A stretch of DNA of 64,000 nucleotides from Ehretia macrophylla (GCA_037974665.1 CM075780.1:4436501-4500500), one strand, 5' to 3'; counted from the first letter of the stretch, positions 1-11,678 are shown. Numbers and translations are program-made. The notes: generated from the letters alone by a model not told the origin.

Positions 1-56
1 TCTACGCTGCGACTGTGAACAGTTAACACATAAAGGAATTGTGCCCTCAACATGAT

Positions 57-175
57 GGGTGCGATCATATCAGCACTAATGCACCGGATCCCGTCAGAAC
101 TCCAACGTTAAGCGTGCTTGGGCGAGAGTAGCAGTAGGATGGGTGACCCCTGGGAAGTCCTCGTGTTGCACATCC
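57..175 (+). rRNA. 5S rRNA copy L1 (degenerate)
   Basis: 119 nt. Changes: C14T, A37G, G48A, A50C, T76C, C78G, one C lost from the 91-95 run, and C116A and C117T near the 3' end. The base at -1 is T and the -28 box reads CATAAAG. Two changes touch box A or its edge and the 3' changes weaken the terminal helix, so it is probably a pseudogene. Confidence 0.9.
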
Positions 176-732
176 TTTTCAATTTTTTTTGCCCTGGTTG
201 GGGTTGCCAAGATACTTCATCCACCAAATCTCTATTACTGAATCCCACGGAACAATGGGCAAGACAACTTCGGTTCACGTAGAGGCTAGGCCCGCAAACC
301 ATGGGCGTAGGGTTTGCGACCAGGTCTCCGTCGCACCGGTGCCCATAACTTTTGATCCGTAAAGAGTTACACTGCTCACAGCATACCGTTGCAAAGCTCT
401 CTGAGATCTCTACGACGGGGGCAGCCAGCTTGCTTGCTGTGCCCATTTTTGGATCCCAAAATCGAACGTTGTCATGAGTTTCAGGGCACTTTTGTTCTTT
501 TGCCCTATTTTTCCGTCCTGGATCGTACGTCGTGAACTGTTAAAAGGATGACAACCTGACTCGCTGGACATTAGAGGGCCCTACAACGTGTTGATATCAC
601 GTCTTGCGAGGATTCTGTGTTGTTGAAGCGGATGGGTTGTCGTTAAGCCCATTGGGCCTTTTGAATGGGCCATCTCTCTAGGCTGGGATTGCGAACCGTT
701 AACACATATAGGAATTGTGCCCACAACATGAC

Positions 733-852
733 GGGTGCGATCATACCAGCACTAATGCACCGGATCCAATCAGAACTCCGAAGTTAAGCGTGCTTGGGCG
801 AGAGTAGTACTAGGATAGGTGACCCCCTAGGAAGTCCTCGTGTTGCAACGCC
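733..852 (+). rRNA. 5S rRNA copy L2
   Basis: Full length. Changes: C36A, G85A, G97A, C116A, C118G. CATATAG lies at -28. It is the first member of the five-unit order, with counterparts at 4238 and 7625. Confidence 0.94.
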
Positions 853-1408
853 TTTTCAATTTTTTTTGCCCTGGTCAGGGTTGCCAAGATACTTTATCCA
901 CCAAATCTCTATTACAAAATCCCACGGAACATTGGGCAAGACAACTTTGCCTCACGTATAGGCTGGGCCCGATAAACCGAAGGCATAGGGTTTGTGGCCA
1001 GGTCTCCGTCGCTCTGGTGCCCATAACTTTTGATCCGTAAGGAGTTACGCGGCGCACAACATACCGTTGCAAAGCTCTCTGAGAGCTCTACGACGGGGCA
1101 GCCAGCTTGCAGGCTTTGCCCATTTTTGGAGACGAAAATCGAACGTTTTCATCATTTTCAGGCCACTTTTCTTCTATTGCTCTGTTTTTTCGTCCCGGAT
1201 CGTACGTTGTGAACTGTTAAAAGGACGACAACCTGAATCGCGGGATGTCAGAGGGCCCTACAACGTGTCGATATAACGTCTTGCGAGGATGCTGCGTTAT
1301 TGAAGCGGATGGGTTATCGTTAGCCCATTGGGCCTTTTGAATGGGCCATCTCTCTAGGCTGGGACTGTGAACCATTAACACATATTGGAATGGTGCCCTC
1401 AACATGAC

Positions 1409-1530
1409 GGGTGCGATCATACCAGCACTAATGCACCGAATCCCATCAGAACTCCGAAGTTAAGCGTGTGCTTGGGCGAGAGAAGTACAAGGATGGGTGA
1501 CCCCCTTGGAAGTCCTCGTGTTGCACCCCC
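1409..1530 (+). rRNA. 5S rRNA copy L3 with 2-nt insertion
   Basis: 122 nt because TG is duplicated after position 60, inside box A. Other changes: G31A, T73A, T79A, G97T. The same TG insertion and the T73A/T79A pair occur in the copy at 4915, so the two descend from one parent. The box A insertion makes it a likely pseudogene. Confidence 0.92.
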
Positions 1531-1723
1531 TATTCAATTTTTTTTGCCCTGGTTAGGGTTGCCAAGATACTTTATCCACCAAATCTCTATTATTGAATCC
1601 CATGGAAAATTGGGCAAGACAACTTCGCTTCACGTAGAGGCTGGGCCCGATAAACTGAGGGCGCAGGGTTGGTGACCATGTGTCCGTCGGTTTGGTGCCC
1701 ATAACTTTTGATCCGTAAGGAGT

Positions 1724-1960
1724 TACGCGGCGCACAGCATACCAGTACAAAGCTCTCTGAGAGCTCTACGAAGGTGGCAACTAGCAAGCTCGCTGTGCCT
1801 ATTTTTTGAGCACAAATTAGAACGTTTTAATCAAGAAGTTACGCGGCGCACAGCATACCGTTGCAAAGCTCTATGAGAGCTCTACTACGGTGGTAGCCAG
1901 CTTGCTTGCTCTGCCCATTTTTGGAGCCAAAAATCTAACGTTTTCATCAGTTTCAAGCCA
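1724..1960 (+). repeat. Partial spacer duplication/chimera
   Basis: The spacer segment beginning at GAGTTACGCGG occurs twice, about 106 bp apart (near 1730 and 1837). The first version resembles the spacer after the copy at 2881 (GAGCACAAA variant). The second carries the CTATGAGAGC and TACTACGG variants found after 4915. The unit is about 115 bp longer than its counterparts. Unequal exchange between two spacer types is the simplest reading. Confidence 0.8.
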
Positions 1961-2203
1961 CTTTTCTTCCTTTTCTCTGTTTTTTCATCCCGGATCGTAC
2001 GTCAGGAACTATTAAAAGGACGACAACCTGACTCGCGGGACATCAGAAGGCCCTACAACGTGTCGATATCACATCTTGCAAGCATGTGCGCTGTTGAAGC
2101 AGATGGGTTGTCGTTAAGCCCATTGGGCCTTTTGAATGGGCCATCTCTCTAGGCTGGGACTATGAACAGTTAACACATAAAGGAATTGTGCCATCAACAT
2201 GAC

Positions 2204-2323
2204 GGTTGCGATCATACCAGCACTAATGCACCAGATCCCATCAGAACTCCGAAGTTAAGCGTGCATAGGCGATAGTAGTACTAGGATGGGTGACCCCCTG
2301 GGAAGTCCTCGTGTTGAACCCCC
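2204..2323 (+). rRNA. 5S rRNA copy L4
   Basis: Full length. Changes: G3T, G30A, T62A, G64A, G70T, C114A. G30A, G64A and C114A recur in the copies at 5594 and 8980, its counterparts in the five-unit order. Two changes fall at the end of box A. Confidence 0.93.
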
Positions 2324-2880
2324 TTTTCAATTTTTTTTGCCCTGGCTAGGGTTGCCAAGATACTTTATCTACAAAATCTCTATTACTGAATCCTACGAAA
2401 CATTGAGCAAGACAACTTCGCTTCACATGGAGGCTCGGCCCGCAAACCAATGGCGTAGGGACTGTGACCAGGTCTCTGTCGCACCGATGCCCATAACTTT
2501 TGATTCGTAAGGAGTTACGCGGCGCACAGCATACCGTTGCAAAACTCTCTGAGAGCTCTACGACGCGGGCAGCCAGCTTGCACGCTGTGCCCATTTTTTG
2601 AGCCCAAAATCGAACCTTTTAATCAGTTTCAGGCCACTTTTCTTCTTTTGCTCTATTTTTCCATCCCGGATCGTACGTCGTGAACTGTTAAAAGGACGAC
2701 AACCTGACTCGCGAGACATCATAGGGCCCTACAACGTGTTGATATCACATCTTGCGAGGATGCTGCGTTGTTGAAGCAGATGGGTTATCGTTAAGCCCAT
2801 TGGGCCATTTGAATGGGCCATCTCTCTAGGTTAGGACTGTGAACCGTTAACACATATAGGAATTGTGCCCTCAACATGAC

Positions 2881-3000
2881 GGGTACGATCATACCAGCAC
2901 TAATGCACCGGATCCCATCAGAACTCTGAAGATAAGCGTGCTTGGACGAGAGTAGTTCTAGGATGGGTGACCCCCTTGGAAGTCCTCGTGTTGTACCCCC
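2881..3000 (+). rRNA. 5S rRNA copy L5
   Basis: Full length. Changes: G5A, C47T, T52A, G66A, A77T, G97T, C114T. T52A in box A, A77T and G97T are shared with copies at 6271, 9656 and 10666. Confidence 0.93.
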
Positions 3001-3559
3001 TTTTCAATTTTTTTTGCCCTGGTTAGGGTGGCCAAGATACTTTATCCACCAAATCTCTATTACTGAATCCCACGGAACATTGGGCAAGACAATTTCGTTT
3101 CACGTAGATGCTGGGCTCGCAAACCGAGGGCGTAGGGTTTGTGACCATGTGTCCGTCGGTTTGGTGCCCATAACTTTTGATCCGTAAGGAGTTACGCGGC
3201 GCACAACATACCGGTACAAAGCTCTCTGAGAGCTCTACGAAGGGGGCAGCTAGCATGCTCGCTGTGCCTATTTTTGGAGCACAAAATAGAACATTTTAAT
3301 TAATTTCAGGCCACTTTTCTTCTTTTGCTCTGTTTTTCAATCCCGGATCGTACGTCGTGAACTATTAAAAGGATGACAACCTGACTAGCATGACATCAGA
3401 GGGGCCTTACAATGTGTCGATATTACGTCTTGCAAAGCATGCTGCGTTGTTGAAGCGGATGGGTTGTCGTTAAGCCCATTGGGCTTTTTGAATGGGCCAT
3501 CTCTCTAGGTTGGGACTGTGAACAGTTAATACATAAAGGAATTGTGCCCTCAACTTGAC

Positions 3560-3679
3560 GGGTGCGATCATACCTGCACTAATGCACCGGATCCCATCGG
3601 AACTCTGAAGTTAAGCGTGCTTGGGCGAGAGTAGTACTAGGATGGGTGACCCCCTTGGAAGTCCTCGTGTCGCACCCCC
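3560..3679 (+). rRNA. 5S rRNA copy L6
   Basis: Full length. Changes: A16T, A40G, C47T, G97T, T112C. The downstream spacer carries a GTTGTCATCAG variant also seen after copies at 57 and 6948. Confidence 0.94.
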
Positions 3680-4237
3680 TTTTCAATTTGTTTTGTCCTG
3701 GTTAGGGTTGCCAAGATACTTTATCCACCAAATCTCTATTACTGAATCCCACGGAACATTGGGCAAGATAACTTCGCTTCACGTAGATGCTGGACCCGAT
3801 AAACCGAGGGCGTAGGGTTTGTGACCAGGTCTCCGTCGCTCCGGTGCCCATAACTTTTGATCCGTAAGGAGTTACGCGGCACACAGCATACCGTTGCAAA
3901 GCTCTCTAAGAGCTCTACGATAGGGGCAGCCAGCTTGCTCGCTATGCCCATTTTTGGATCTCAAAATCGAACGTTGTCATCAGTTTCAGTGCACTTTTCT
4001 TCTTTTGCCCTGTTTTTCCATCCCGGATAGTACGTCGTGAACTGTTAAAAGGACGACAACCTGACTCGCGGGACATCAGAGGGCCCTACAACGTGTTGAT
4101 ATCATGTCTTGCGAGGATTCTGCGTTGTTGAAGCAGATGGCTTGTAGTTAAGCCCATTGGGCCTTTTGAATAGGCCATCTCTCTAGGCTGGGACTGTGAA
4201 CCGTTAACACATATAGGAATTGTACCCATAACATGAC

Positions 4238-4357
4238 GGGTGCGATCATACCAGCACTAATGCACCGGATCCCATTAGAACTCCGAAGTTAAGTGTGCTT
4301 GGGCGAGAGTAGTACTAGGATGGGTGACCCCCTGGGAAGTCCTCGTGTTGCACCCCC
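4238..4357 (+). rRNA. 5S rRNA copy L7 (near majority)
   Basis: Full length with only C39T and C57T, both in CpG or formerly CpG-prone sites (C57T is in box A). CATATAG lies at -28 and C at -1. One of the better preserved copies of the left array. Confidence 0.96.
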
Positions 4358-4914
4358 TTTTCAATTTTTTTTGCCCTGGTCAGGGTTACCAAGATACTTT
4401 ATCCACCAAATCTCTATTACTGAATCCCACAGAACATTGGGCAAGACAACATTGCTTCACGTATAGGCTGGGCCCGATAAACCGAGGGCGTAGGGTTTGT
4501 GGCCAAGTCTCTGTCGCTCTGGTGCCCATAACTTTTCATCCGTATGGAGTTACGCGGCGCACAGCATACCGTTGCAAAGCTCTCTGAGAGCTCTACGACG
4601 GGGCAACCAGATTGATGGCTTTGCCCATTTTTGGATACCAAAATCGAACGTTTTCATCAGTTTCAGGCCACTTTTCTTCTATTGCTCTGTTTTTCCGTCC
4701 CGGATCATACGTTGTGAACTGTTAAAAGGACAACAAACTGACTCGCGGGATGTCAGAGGGCCCTAAAACGTGCCTATATAACGTCTTGCGAGGATGCCGC
4801 GTTGTTGAAGCTGATGGGTTGTCGTTAAGCCCATTGGGCCTTTTGAATGGGCCATCTCTCTAGGCTGGGACTGTGAACCGTTAACACATATTGGAATGGT
4901 GCCCTCAACATGAC

Positions 4915-5036
4915 GGGTGCGATCATACCAGCACATATGCACCGGATCCCATCAGAACTCTGAAGTTAAGCGTGTGCTTGGGCGAGAGAAGTACAAGGAT
5001 GGGTGACCCCCTTGGAAGTCCTCGTGTTGCACCCCC
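4915..5036 (+). rRNA. 5S rRNA copy L8 with 2-nt insertion
   Basis: 122 nt. It carries the TG insertion after position 60 seen in the copy at 1409, plus T21A, A22T, C47T, T73A, T79A and G97T. Likely a pseudogene. Confidence 0.92.
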
Positions 5037-5593
5037 TATTCAATTTTTTTTGCCCTGGTTAGGGTTGCCAAGATACTTTATCCACCAAATCTCTATTACT
5101 GAATCCCACGGAAAATTGGGCAAGACAACTTCGCTTCACGTAGAGGCTGGGCCCGATAAACTGAGGGCACAGGGTTGGTGACCATGTCTCCGTCGCTCCG
5201 GTGCCCATAACTTTTGATCCGCAAGGAGTTACGCGGCGCACAGCATACCGTTGCAAAGCTCTATGAGAGCTCTACTACGGTGGTACACAGCTTGCTTGCT
5301 CTGCCCATTTTTGGAGCCAAAAATCTAACGTTTTCATTAGTGTCAGGCCACTTTTCTTCTTTTTCTCTGTTTTTCATCCCGGATCCTACGTCGTGAACTA
5401 TTGAAAGGACGACAACCTGACTCGCGGGACATCAGAGGGCCCTACAACGTGTCGATATCACGTCTTGCAAGCATGCTGCGTTGTTGAAGCGGATGGGTTG
5501 TCGTTAAGCCCATTGGGCCTTTTAAATGGGCCATCTCTCTAGGCTGGGACTGTGAACAGTTAACACATAAAGGAATTGTGCCCACAACATGAC

Positions 5594-5713
5594 GGGTGCG
5601 ATCATGCCAGCACTAATGCACCAGATCCCATCAGAACTCCGAAGTTAAGCGTGCTTAGGCGAGAGAAGTACTAGGATGGGTGACCCCCTGGGAAGTCCTC
5701 GTGTTGAACCCCC
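5594..5713 (+). rRNA. 5S rRNA copy L9
   Basis: Full length. Changes: A13G, G30A, G64A, T73A, C114A. A13G, G30A, G64A and C114A are shared with the copy at 8980. Confidence 0.94.
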
Positions 5714-6270
5714 TTTTCAATTTTTTTTGCCCTGGCTAGGGTGGCTAAGATACTTTATCTACCAAGTCTCTATTACTGAATCCAACGAAACATTGGGCAA
5801 GACAACTTCGCTTCACGTGGAAGTTGGGCCCGCAAACCAAGGGCGTAGGGATTGTGACCAGGTCTCTGTCGCACCGATGCCCATAACTTTTGATTTGTAA
5901 GGAGTTACGCAGCGCACAGCATACCGTTGCAAAACTCTCTGAGAGCTCTACGACACGGGCAGCCAGCTTGCTCGATGTTCCCATTTTTTGAGCCCAAAAT
6001 CGAACGTTTTAATCAGTTTCATGCCACTTTTCTTCTTTTGCTCTATTTTTCCATCCCGGATCGTACGTCGTGAACTGTTAAAAGGACGACAATCTGACTC
6101 GCGGGAGATCAGAGGGCCATACAACGTGTTGATATCACATCTTGCGAGGATGATGCGTTGTTGAAGCGGATGGGTTGTCGTTAACCCCATTGGGCCTTTT
6201 GAATGGGCCATCTCTCTAGGTTAGGACTGTGAACCGTTAACACATATAGGAATTGTGCCCTCAACATGAT

Positions 6271-6390
6271 GGGTGCGATCATACCAGCACTAATGCACCG
6301 GATCCCATCATAACTCTGAAGATTAGCGTGCTTGGGCGAGAGTAGTTCTAGGATGGGTGACCCCCTTGGAAGTCCTCGTGTTGCACCCCC
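6271..6390 (+). rRNA. 5S rRNA copy L10
   Basis: Full length. Changes: G41T, C47T, T52A, A54T, A77T, G97T, with T at -1. Two box A changes make efficient transcription doubtful. Confidence 0.93.
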
Positions 6391-6947
6391 TTTTCAATTT
6401 TTTTTGCCCTGGTTAGGGTTGCCAAGATACTTTATCCACCAAATCTCTATTACTGAATCCCACGGAACATTAGGCAAGACAATTTCGTTTCACGTAGAGG
6501 CTGGGCCAGCAAACCGAGGGCGTAGGGTTTGTGACCAAGTCTCCGTCGCTTTGGTGCCTATAACTTTTGATCCGTAAGGAGTTACGTGGCGCACAGCATA
6601 CCGGTACAAAGCTCTCTGAGAGCTCTACGAATGGGGAAGCTAGCTTGCTCGCTGTGCCTTTTTTGGAGCCCAAAATAGAACGTTTTAATATGTTTTGGGC
6701 CATTTTTCTTCTTTTACTCTGTTTTTTCATCCCGGATCGTACGTCGTGAACTGTTAAAAGGACAACAACCTGACTCGCGGGACATCAGAAGGCCCTACAA
6801 TGTGTCGATATCACGTCTTGCAAAGCATACTGCGTTGTTGAAGCGGATGGGTTGTCGTTAAGCTAATTGGGCCTTCTGAATAGGCCATCTCTCTAGGCTG
6901 GGACTATGAACAGTTAATACATAAAGGAATTGTGCCCTCAACTTGAT

Positions 6948-7067
6948 GGGTGCGATCATAACAGCACTAATGCACCAGATCCCATCAGAACTCTGAAGTT
7001 AAGCGTGCTTGGGCGAGAGTAGTACAACGATGGGTGACCCCTTGGGAAGTCCTCGTATTGCACCCCC
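6948..7067 (+). rRNA. 5S rRNA copy L11
   Basis: Full length. Changes: C14A, G30A, C47T, T79A, G81C, C95T, G110A, with T at -1. G81C lies at the start of box C. Confidence 0.93.
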
Positions 7068-7624
7068 TTTTCAATTTTTTTTGCCCTGGTTAGGGTTGCC
7101 AAGATACTTTATCCACCAAATCTCTATTACTGAATCCCACGTAACATTGGGCAAGATAACTTCGTTTCACGTAGATGCTGGGCCCGATAAACCGTGGGCG
7201 TAGGGTTTGTGACCAGCTCTCCGTCGCTCTAGTGCCCATAACTTTTGATCCGTAAGGAGTTACGCGGCGCACAGCATACCGTTGCAAAGCTCTCTGTGAG
7301 CTCTACGACAGGGCAGCCAGCTTGCTTGCTGTGCACATTTTTGGATCCCAAAATCGAACGTTGTCATCAGTTTCAGGGCACTTTTCTTCTTTTGCCCTGT
7401 TTTTTCGTCCCGGATCGTACGTTGTGAACTGTTAAAAGGATGACAACCTGACTTGCGGGACATCAGAGGGCCCTACAACGTGTTGATATCACGTCTTGCG
7501 AGGATTCTGCGTTCTTGAAGCGGATGGGTTGTCGTTAAGCCCATTGGGCCTTTTGAATGGGCCATCTCTCTAGGCTGGGACTGTGAACCGTTAACACATA
7601 TAGGAATTTTGCCCACAACATGAC

Positions 7625-7744
7625 GGGTGCGATCATACCAGCACTAATGCATCGGATCCCATTAGAACTCCGAAGTTAAGCGTGCTTGGGCGAGAGTAGT
7701 ACTAGGATGGGTGAGCCCTTGGGAAGTCCTCGTGTTGCACCCCC
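7625..7744 (+). rRNA. 5S rRNA copy L12
   Basis: Full length. Changes: C28T, C39T, C91G, C95T. CATATAG lies at -28. Third representative of the 733/4238 position in the five-unit order. Confidence 0.95.
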
Positions 7745-8301
7745 ATTTCAATTTTTTTTGCCCTGGTAAGGGTTGCCAAGATACTTTATCCACCAAATCT
7801 CTATTACTGAATCCCACGGAAGATTGGGCAAGACAACTTTGCTTCACGTATAGGCTGGGCCCGATAAACCGAGGGCGTAGTTGTTGTGGCCAGGTCTCCG
7901 TCGCTCTAGTGCCCATAACTTTTGATCTGTAAGGAGTTACGCGGCGCACAGCATACCGTTCCAAAGCTCTCTGAGAGCTCTATCACGGGGCAGCTAGCTT
8001 GCTGGCTTTGCCCATTTTTGGAGACCAAAATCGAACGTTTTCATCAGTTTCAGGCCACTTTTCTTCTATTGCTCTGTTTTTCCGTCCCGGATCATACGTT
8101 GTGAACTGTTAAAAGGACGACAACCTGACTCGCGGGATGTCAGAGGGCCCTACAACGTATCGATATAACGTCTTGGGAGGATGCTGCGTTGTTGAAGCGG
8201 ATGGGTTGTTGTTAAGCCCCTTAGGCCTTTTGAATGGGCCATCTCTCTAGGCTGGGACTGTGAACCGTTAACACATATTGGAATTGTGCCCTCAACATGA
8301 C

Positions 8302-8421
8302 GGGTGCGATCATACCAGCACTAATGCACCGGATCCCATCAGAACTCCGAAGTTAAGCGTGCTTGGGCGAGAGAAGTACTAGGATGGGTGACCCCCGGGG
8401 AAGTCCTCGTGTTGCACCCCC
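8302..8421 (+). rRNA. 5S rRNA copy L13 (near majority)
   Basis: Full length with only T73A and T96G. Spacer matches show it is the counterpart of the copies at 1409 and 4915, but it lacks their TG insertion. Confidence 0.96.
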
Positions 8422-8979
8422 TATTCAATTTTTTTTGCCCTGGTTAGGGTTGCCAAGATACTTTATCCACCAAATCTCTATTACTGAATCCCACGGAAAA
8501 TTGGGCAAGACAACTTCGCTTCACGTAGAGGCTGGGCCCAATAAACTGAGGGTGCAGGGTTTGTGACAAGGTCTCCGTCGCTCCGGTGCCCATAACTTTT
8601 GATCCGCAAGGAGTTACGCGGCGCACAACATACCATTGCAAAGCTCTATGAGAGCTCTACGAAGGTGGTAGCCAGCTTGCTCGCTTTGCCCATTTTTGGA
8701 GCCCAAAATCTAACGTTTTCATCAGTTTCAGGCCACTTTTCTTCTTTTGCTCTGTTTTTTAATCCCGGATCGTACGTCATGAACTATTAAAAGGACGACA
8801 ACCTGACTCGCGGGACATCAGAGGGCCCTACAACGTGTCGATATCACGTCTTGCAAGCATGCTGCGTTGTTGAAGCGGATGGGTTGTCGTTAAGCCCATT
8901 GGGCCTTTTGAATGGGCCATCTCTCTAGGCTGGGACTGTGAACAGTTAACACATAAAGGAATTGTGCCCTCAACATGAC

Positions 8980-9099
8980 GGGTGCGATCATGCCAGCACT
9001 AATCCACCAGATCCCATCAGAACTCTGAAGTTAAGCATGCTTAGGCAAAAGTAGTACTAGGATGGGTGACCCCCTGGGAAGTCCTCGTGTTGAACCCCC
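8980..9099 (+). rRNA. 5S rRNA copy L14 (degenerate)
   Basis: Full length with nine changes: A13G, G25C, G30A, C47T, G58A, G64A, G68A, G70A, C114A. The cluster at 58-70 covers box A and the intermediate element. Likely a pseudogene. Confidence 0.92.
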
Positions 9100-9655
9100 T
9101 TTTCAATTTTTTTTGCCCTGGCTAGGGTTGCCAAGAAACTTTATCTACCAAATCTCTATTACTGAATCCTACGAAACATTAGGCAAGACAACTTCGCTTC
9201 ACGTGGAGGCTGGGCCCGCAAACCAAGGGCGTAGGGATTGTGACCAGGTCTCTGTCGCACCAATGCCCATAACTTTTGATTTGTAAGGAGTTACGCGGCG
9301 CACAGCATACTGTTGCAAAACTCTCTGAGAGCTCTACGACGGGGGCAGCCAGCTTGCTCGATGTGCCCAATTTTTTAGCCCAAAATCGAACGTTTTAATC
9401 AGTTTCAGGCCACTTTTCTTCTTTTGCTCTATTTTTCCATCCAGGATCGTATGTCGTGAACTGTTAAAAAGACGACATCCTGACTCGCGGGACATCAGAG
9501 GGCCCTACAACGTGTTGATATCACTTCTTGCGAGGATGCTGCATTGTTAAAGCGGATGGGTTGTCGTTAAGCCCATTGGGCTTTTGAATGGGCCATCTCT
9601 CTAGGTTAGGACTGTGAACCGTTAACACATATAGGAATTGTGCCCTCAACATGAC

Positions 9656-9774
9656 GGGTGCGATCATACCAGCACTAATGCACCGGATCCCATCAGAACT
9701 CCGAAGATAAGCGTGATTGGGCGAGAGTAGTTCTAGGATGGGTGACCCCTTGGAAGTCCTCGTGTTGCACCCCC
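9656..9774 (+). rRNA. 5S rRNA copy L15
   Basis: 119 nt: one C missing in the 91-95 run, with T52A, C61A, A77T and G97T. It is followed after only about 230 bp of spacer by a head-truncated 5S copy. Confidence 0.92.
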
Positions 9775-10004
9775 TTTTCAATTTTTTTTGCCCTCGTTAG
9801 GGTCGCCAAGATACTTTATCCACCAAATCTCTATTACTGAATCCCACAGAACATTGGGCAAGACAATTTCATTTCACGTAGAGGCTGGGCCCGCAAACCG
9901 ATGGCGTAGGGTTTGTGACCAGGTCTCCATCGCTTCAGTGCCCATAACTTTTGATCCATAAGGAGTTACGCAGCGCACAGCATACCGGTACAAAGCTCTC
10001 TGAG

Positions 10005-10109
10005 AGCACTAATGCACCAGATCCCATCAGAACTCTGAAGTTAGGCGTGCTTGGGCGAGAGTAGTACTAGGATGGGTGACCCCCTGGGAAGTCCTCGTGT
10101 TGCACCCCC
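10005..10109 (+). pseudogene. Head-truncated 5S rRNA copy (positions 16-120)
   Basis: The spacer runs into the gene at the palindrome (…GAGAGC) and continues as 5S from position 16. The two share AGC at the join. The first 15 nt, the start site and the upstream box are missing. Remaining changes: G30A, C47T, A55G. It keeps box A and box C but has no proper start, so it is a recombination relic. Confidence 0.93.
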
Positions 10110-10665
10110 TTTTTAATTTTTTTGCCCTGGCTAGGGTTGCCAAGATACTTTATCTACCAAATCACTATTACTGAATCCTACGAAACATTGGGCAAGCCAA
10201 CTTCGCTTCACGTGGAGGCTGGGCCCGCAAACCAAGGGCATAGGGATTGTGACCAGGTCTCTGTCGCACCGATGCCCATAACTTTTGATTCGTAAGGAGT
10301 TACGCGGCGCACAACATACCATTGCAAAACTCTTTGAGAGCTCTACGACGGGGGCAGCCAGCTTGCTCGCTGTGCCCATTTTTTGAGCCCAAAATCGAAC
10401 TTTTTAATCAGTTTCAGGCCAATTTTCTTCTTTTGCTCTATTTTTCCATCCCGGATCGTACGTCGTAAACTGTTAAAAGCACGACAACCTGACTTGCGGG
10501 ACATCAGAGGGCTCTACAACGTGTTGATATCACTTCTTGCGAGGATGCTGCATTGTTGAAGCGGATGGGTTGTCGTTATGTCCATTGGGCCTTTTGAATG
10601 GGCCATCTCTCTAGGTTAGGACTGTGAACCGTTAACACATATAGGAATTGTGCCCTCAACATGAC

Positions 10666-10785
10666 GGGTGCGATCATACCAACACTAATGCACTGGATCC
10701 CATCAGAACTCCGAAGATAAGCGTGATTGGGCGAGAGTAGTTCTAGGATGGGTGACCCCCTTGGAAGTCCTCGTGTTGCACCCCC
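10666..10785 (+). rRNA. 5S rRNA copy L16
   Basis: Full length. Changes: G17A, C29T, T52A, C61A, A77T, G97T. T52A, C61A, A77T and G97T are shared with the copy 1010 bp upstream (9656). Confidence 0.93.
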
Positions 10786-11015
10786 ATTTCAATTTTTTTT
10801 GCCCTGGTTAGGGTCGCCAAGATAATTTATCCACCAAATCTCTATTACTGTATCCCACGGAACATTGGGTTAGACAATTTCGTTTCACGTAGAGGCTGGG
10901 CCCGCAAACCGAGGGCATAGGGTTTGTGACCAGGTCTCCGTCGCTTCGGTGCCCATAACTTTTGATCCGTAAGGAGTTACGCGGCGCACAGCTTGCCGGT
11001 ACAAAGCTCTCTGAG

Positions 11016-11120
11016 AGCACTAATGCACCAGATCCCATCAGAACTCTGAAGTTAAGCGTGCTTGGGCGAGAGTAGTACTAGGATGGGTGACCCCCTGGGA
11101 AGTCCTCGTGTTGCACCCCC
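11016..11120 (+). pseudogene. Second head-truncated 5S rRNA copy (positions 16-120)
   Basis: Exactly the same spacer-to-gene join as at 10005, 1011 bp further on, with only G30A and C47T. The identical breakpoint shows that the truncation happened once and was then copied by tandem duplication. Confidence 0.93.
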
Positions 11121-11678
11121 TTTTCAATTTTTTTTGCCTGGGTTAGGATTGCTAAGATACTTTATCCACCAAATCTCTATTACTGAATCCCACAGAACAT
11201 TGGGCAAGATAACTTCACTTCACGTAGATGCTGGGCCCGATAAACCGAGGGCGTAGGGTTTGTGACCAGCTCTCTGGCGCTCCGGTGCCCATAACTTTTG
11301 ATCCGTAAGGAGTTACGTGGCGCACAGCATACCGTTGCAAAGCTCTCTGAGAGCTCTACGACAGGGGCAGCTAGCTTGCTCGTTGTGCCCGTTTTTGGAG
11401 CCCAAAATCGAACGTTTTCATCAGTTTCAGGCCAATTTTCTTCTTTTACTCTGTTTTTTCATCCCAGATCGTACGTCGTGAACTGTTAAAAGGAAGACAA
11501 CCTGACTCGCGGGACATCAGAGGGCCCTACAACGTGTTGATATCATGTCTTGCGAGGATGCTGCGTTGTTGAAGTGGATGGGTTGTCGTTAAGCCCATTG
11601 GGCCTTTTGAATGGGCCATCTCTCTAGGCTGGGACTGTGAACCGTTAACACATATAAGAATTGTGCCCCCAACATGAC

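Larger units (their letters stand above)
733..4237 (+). repeat. Five-unit higher-order 5S repeat, copy 1
   Basis: Genes at 733, 1409, 2204, 2881 and 3560 with their spacers. Each position is recognised by private changes that recur one period later: a shortened TATAGG leader and CCGATAAACC spacer (733, 4238, 7625), AGAAGTAC in the gene (1409, 4915, 8302), TTGAACC at the gene end (2204, 5594, 8980), AGTAGTTC (2881, 6271, 9656), and ACTTGA before the gene (3560, 6948). Period 3505 bp here because the second unit has about 115 bp of extra spacer. Confidence 0.85.
4238..7624 (+). repeat. Five-unit higher-order 5S repeat, copy 2
   Basis: Genes at 4238, 4915, 5594, 6271 and 6948, in the same order as copy 1, without the spacer expansion. 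Period 3387 bp. Confidence 0.85.
7625..9993 (+). repeat. Five-unit higher-order 5S repeat, copy 3 (broken off)
   Basis: Genes at 7625, 8302, 8980 and 9656 repeat the order. The fifth position is replaced by the join into truncated 5S at 10005. Resemblance of the truncated copies and their downstream spacers to earlier positions suggests that a deletion removed part of the order before the 1.01-kb block was duplicated. Confidence 0.75.
9656..11675 (+). repeat. Tandem duplication of a 1.01-kb one-and-a-half-unit 5S block
   Basis: Two copies (about 9656-10665 and 10666-11675). Each holds a full 5S gene, a shortened spacer and a head-truncated 5S gene. The full genes share T52A, C61A, A77T and G97T, and the truncated genes have the same breakpoint. 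Confidence 0.88.

Noticed and set aside
108-4641. Minus-strand frames of 65-112 codons across the spacers
   Set aside because: They are antisense shadows of the same unit, with no start context, no known domain and no conservation beyond that of the DNA.
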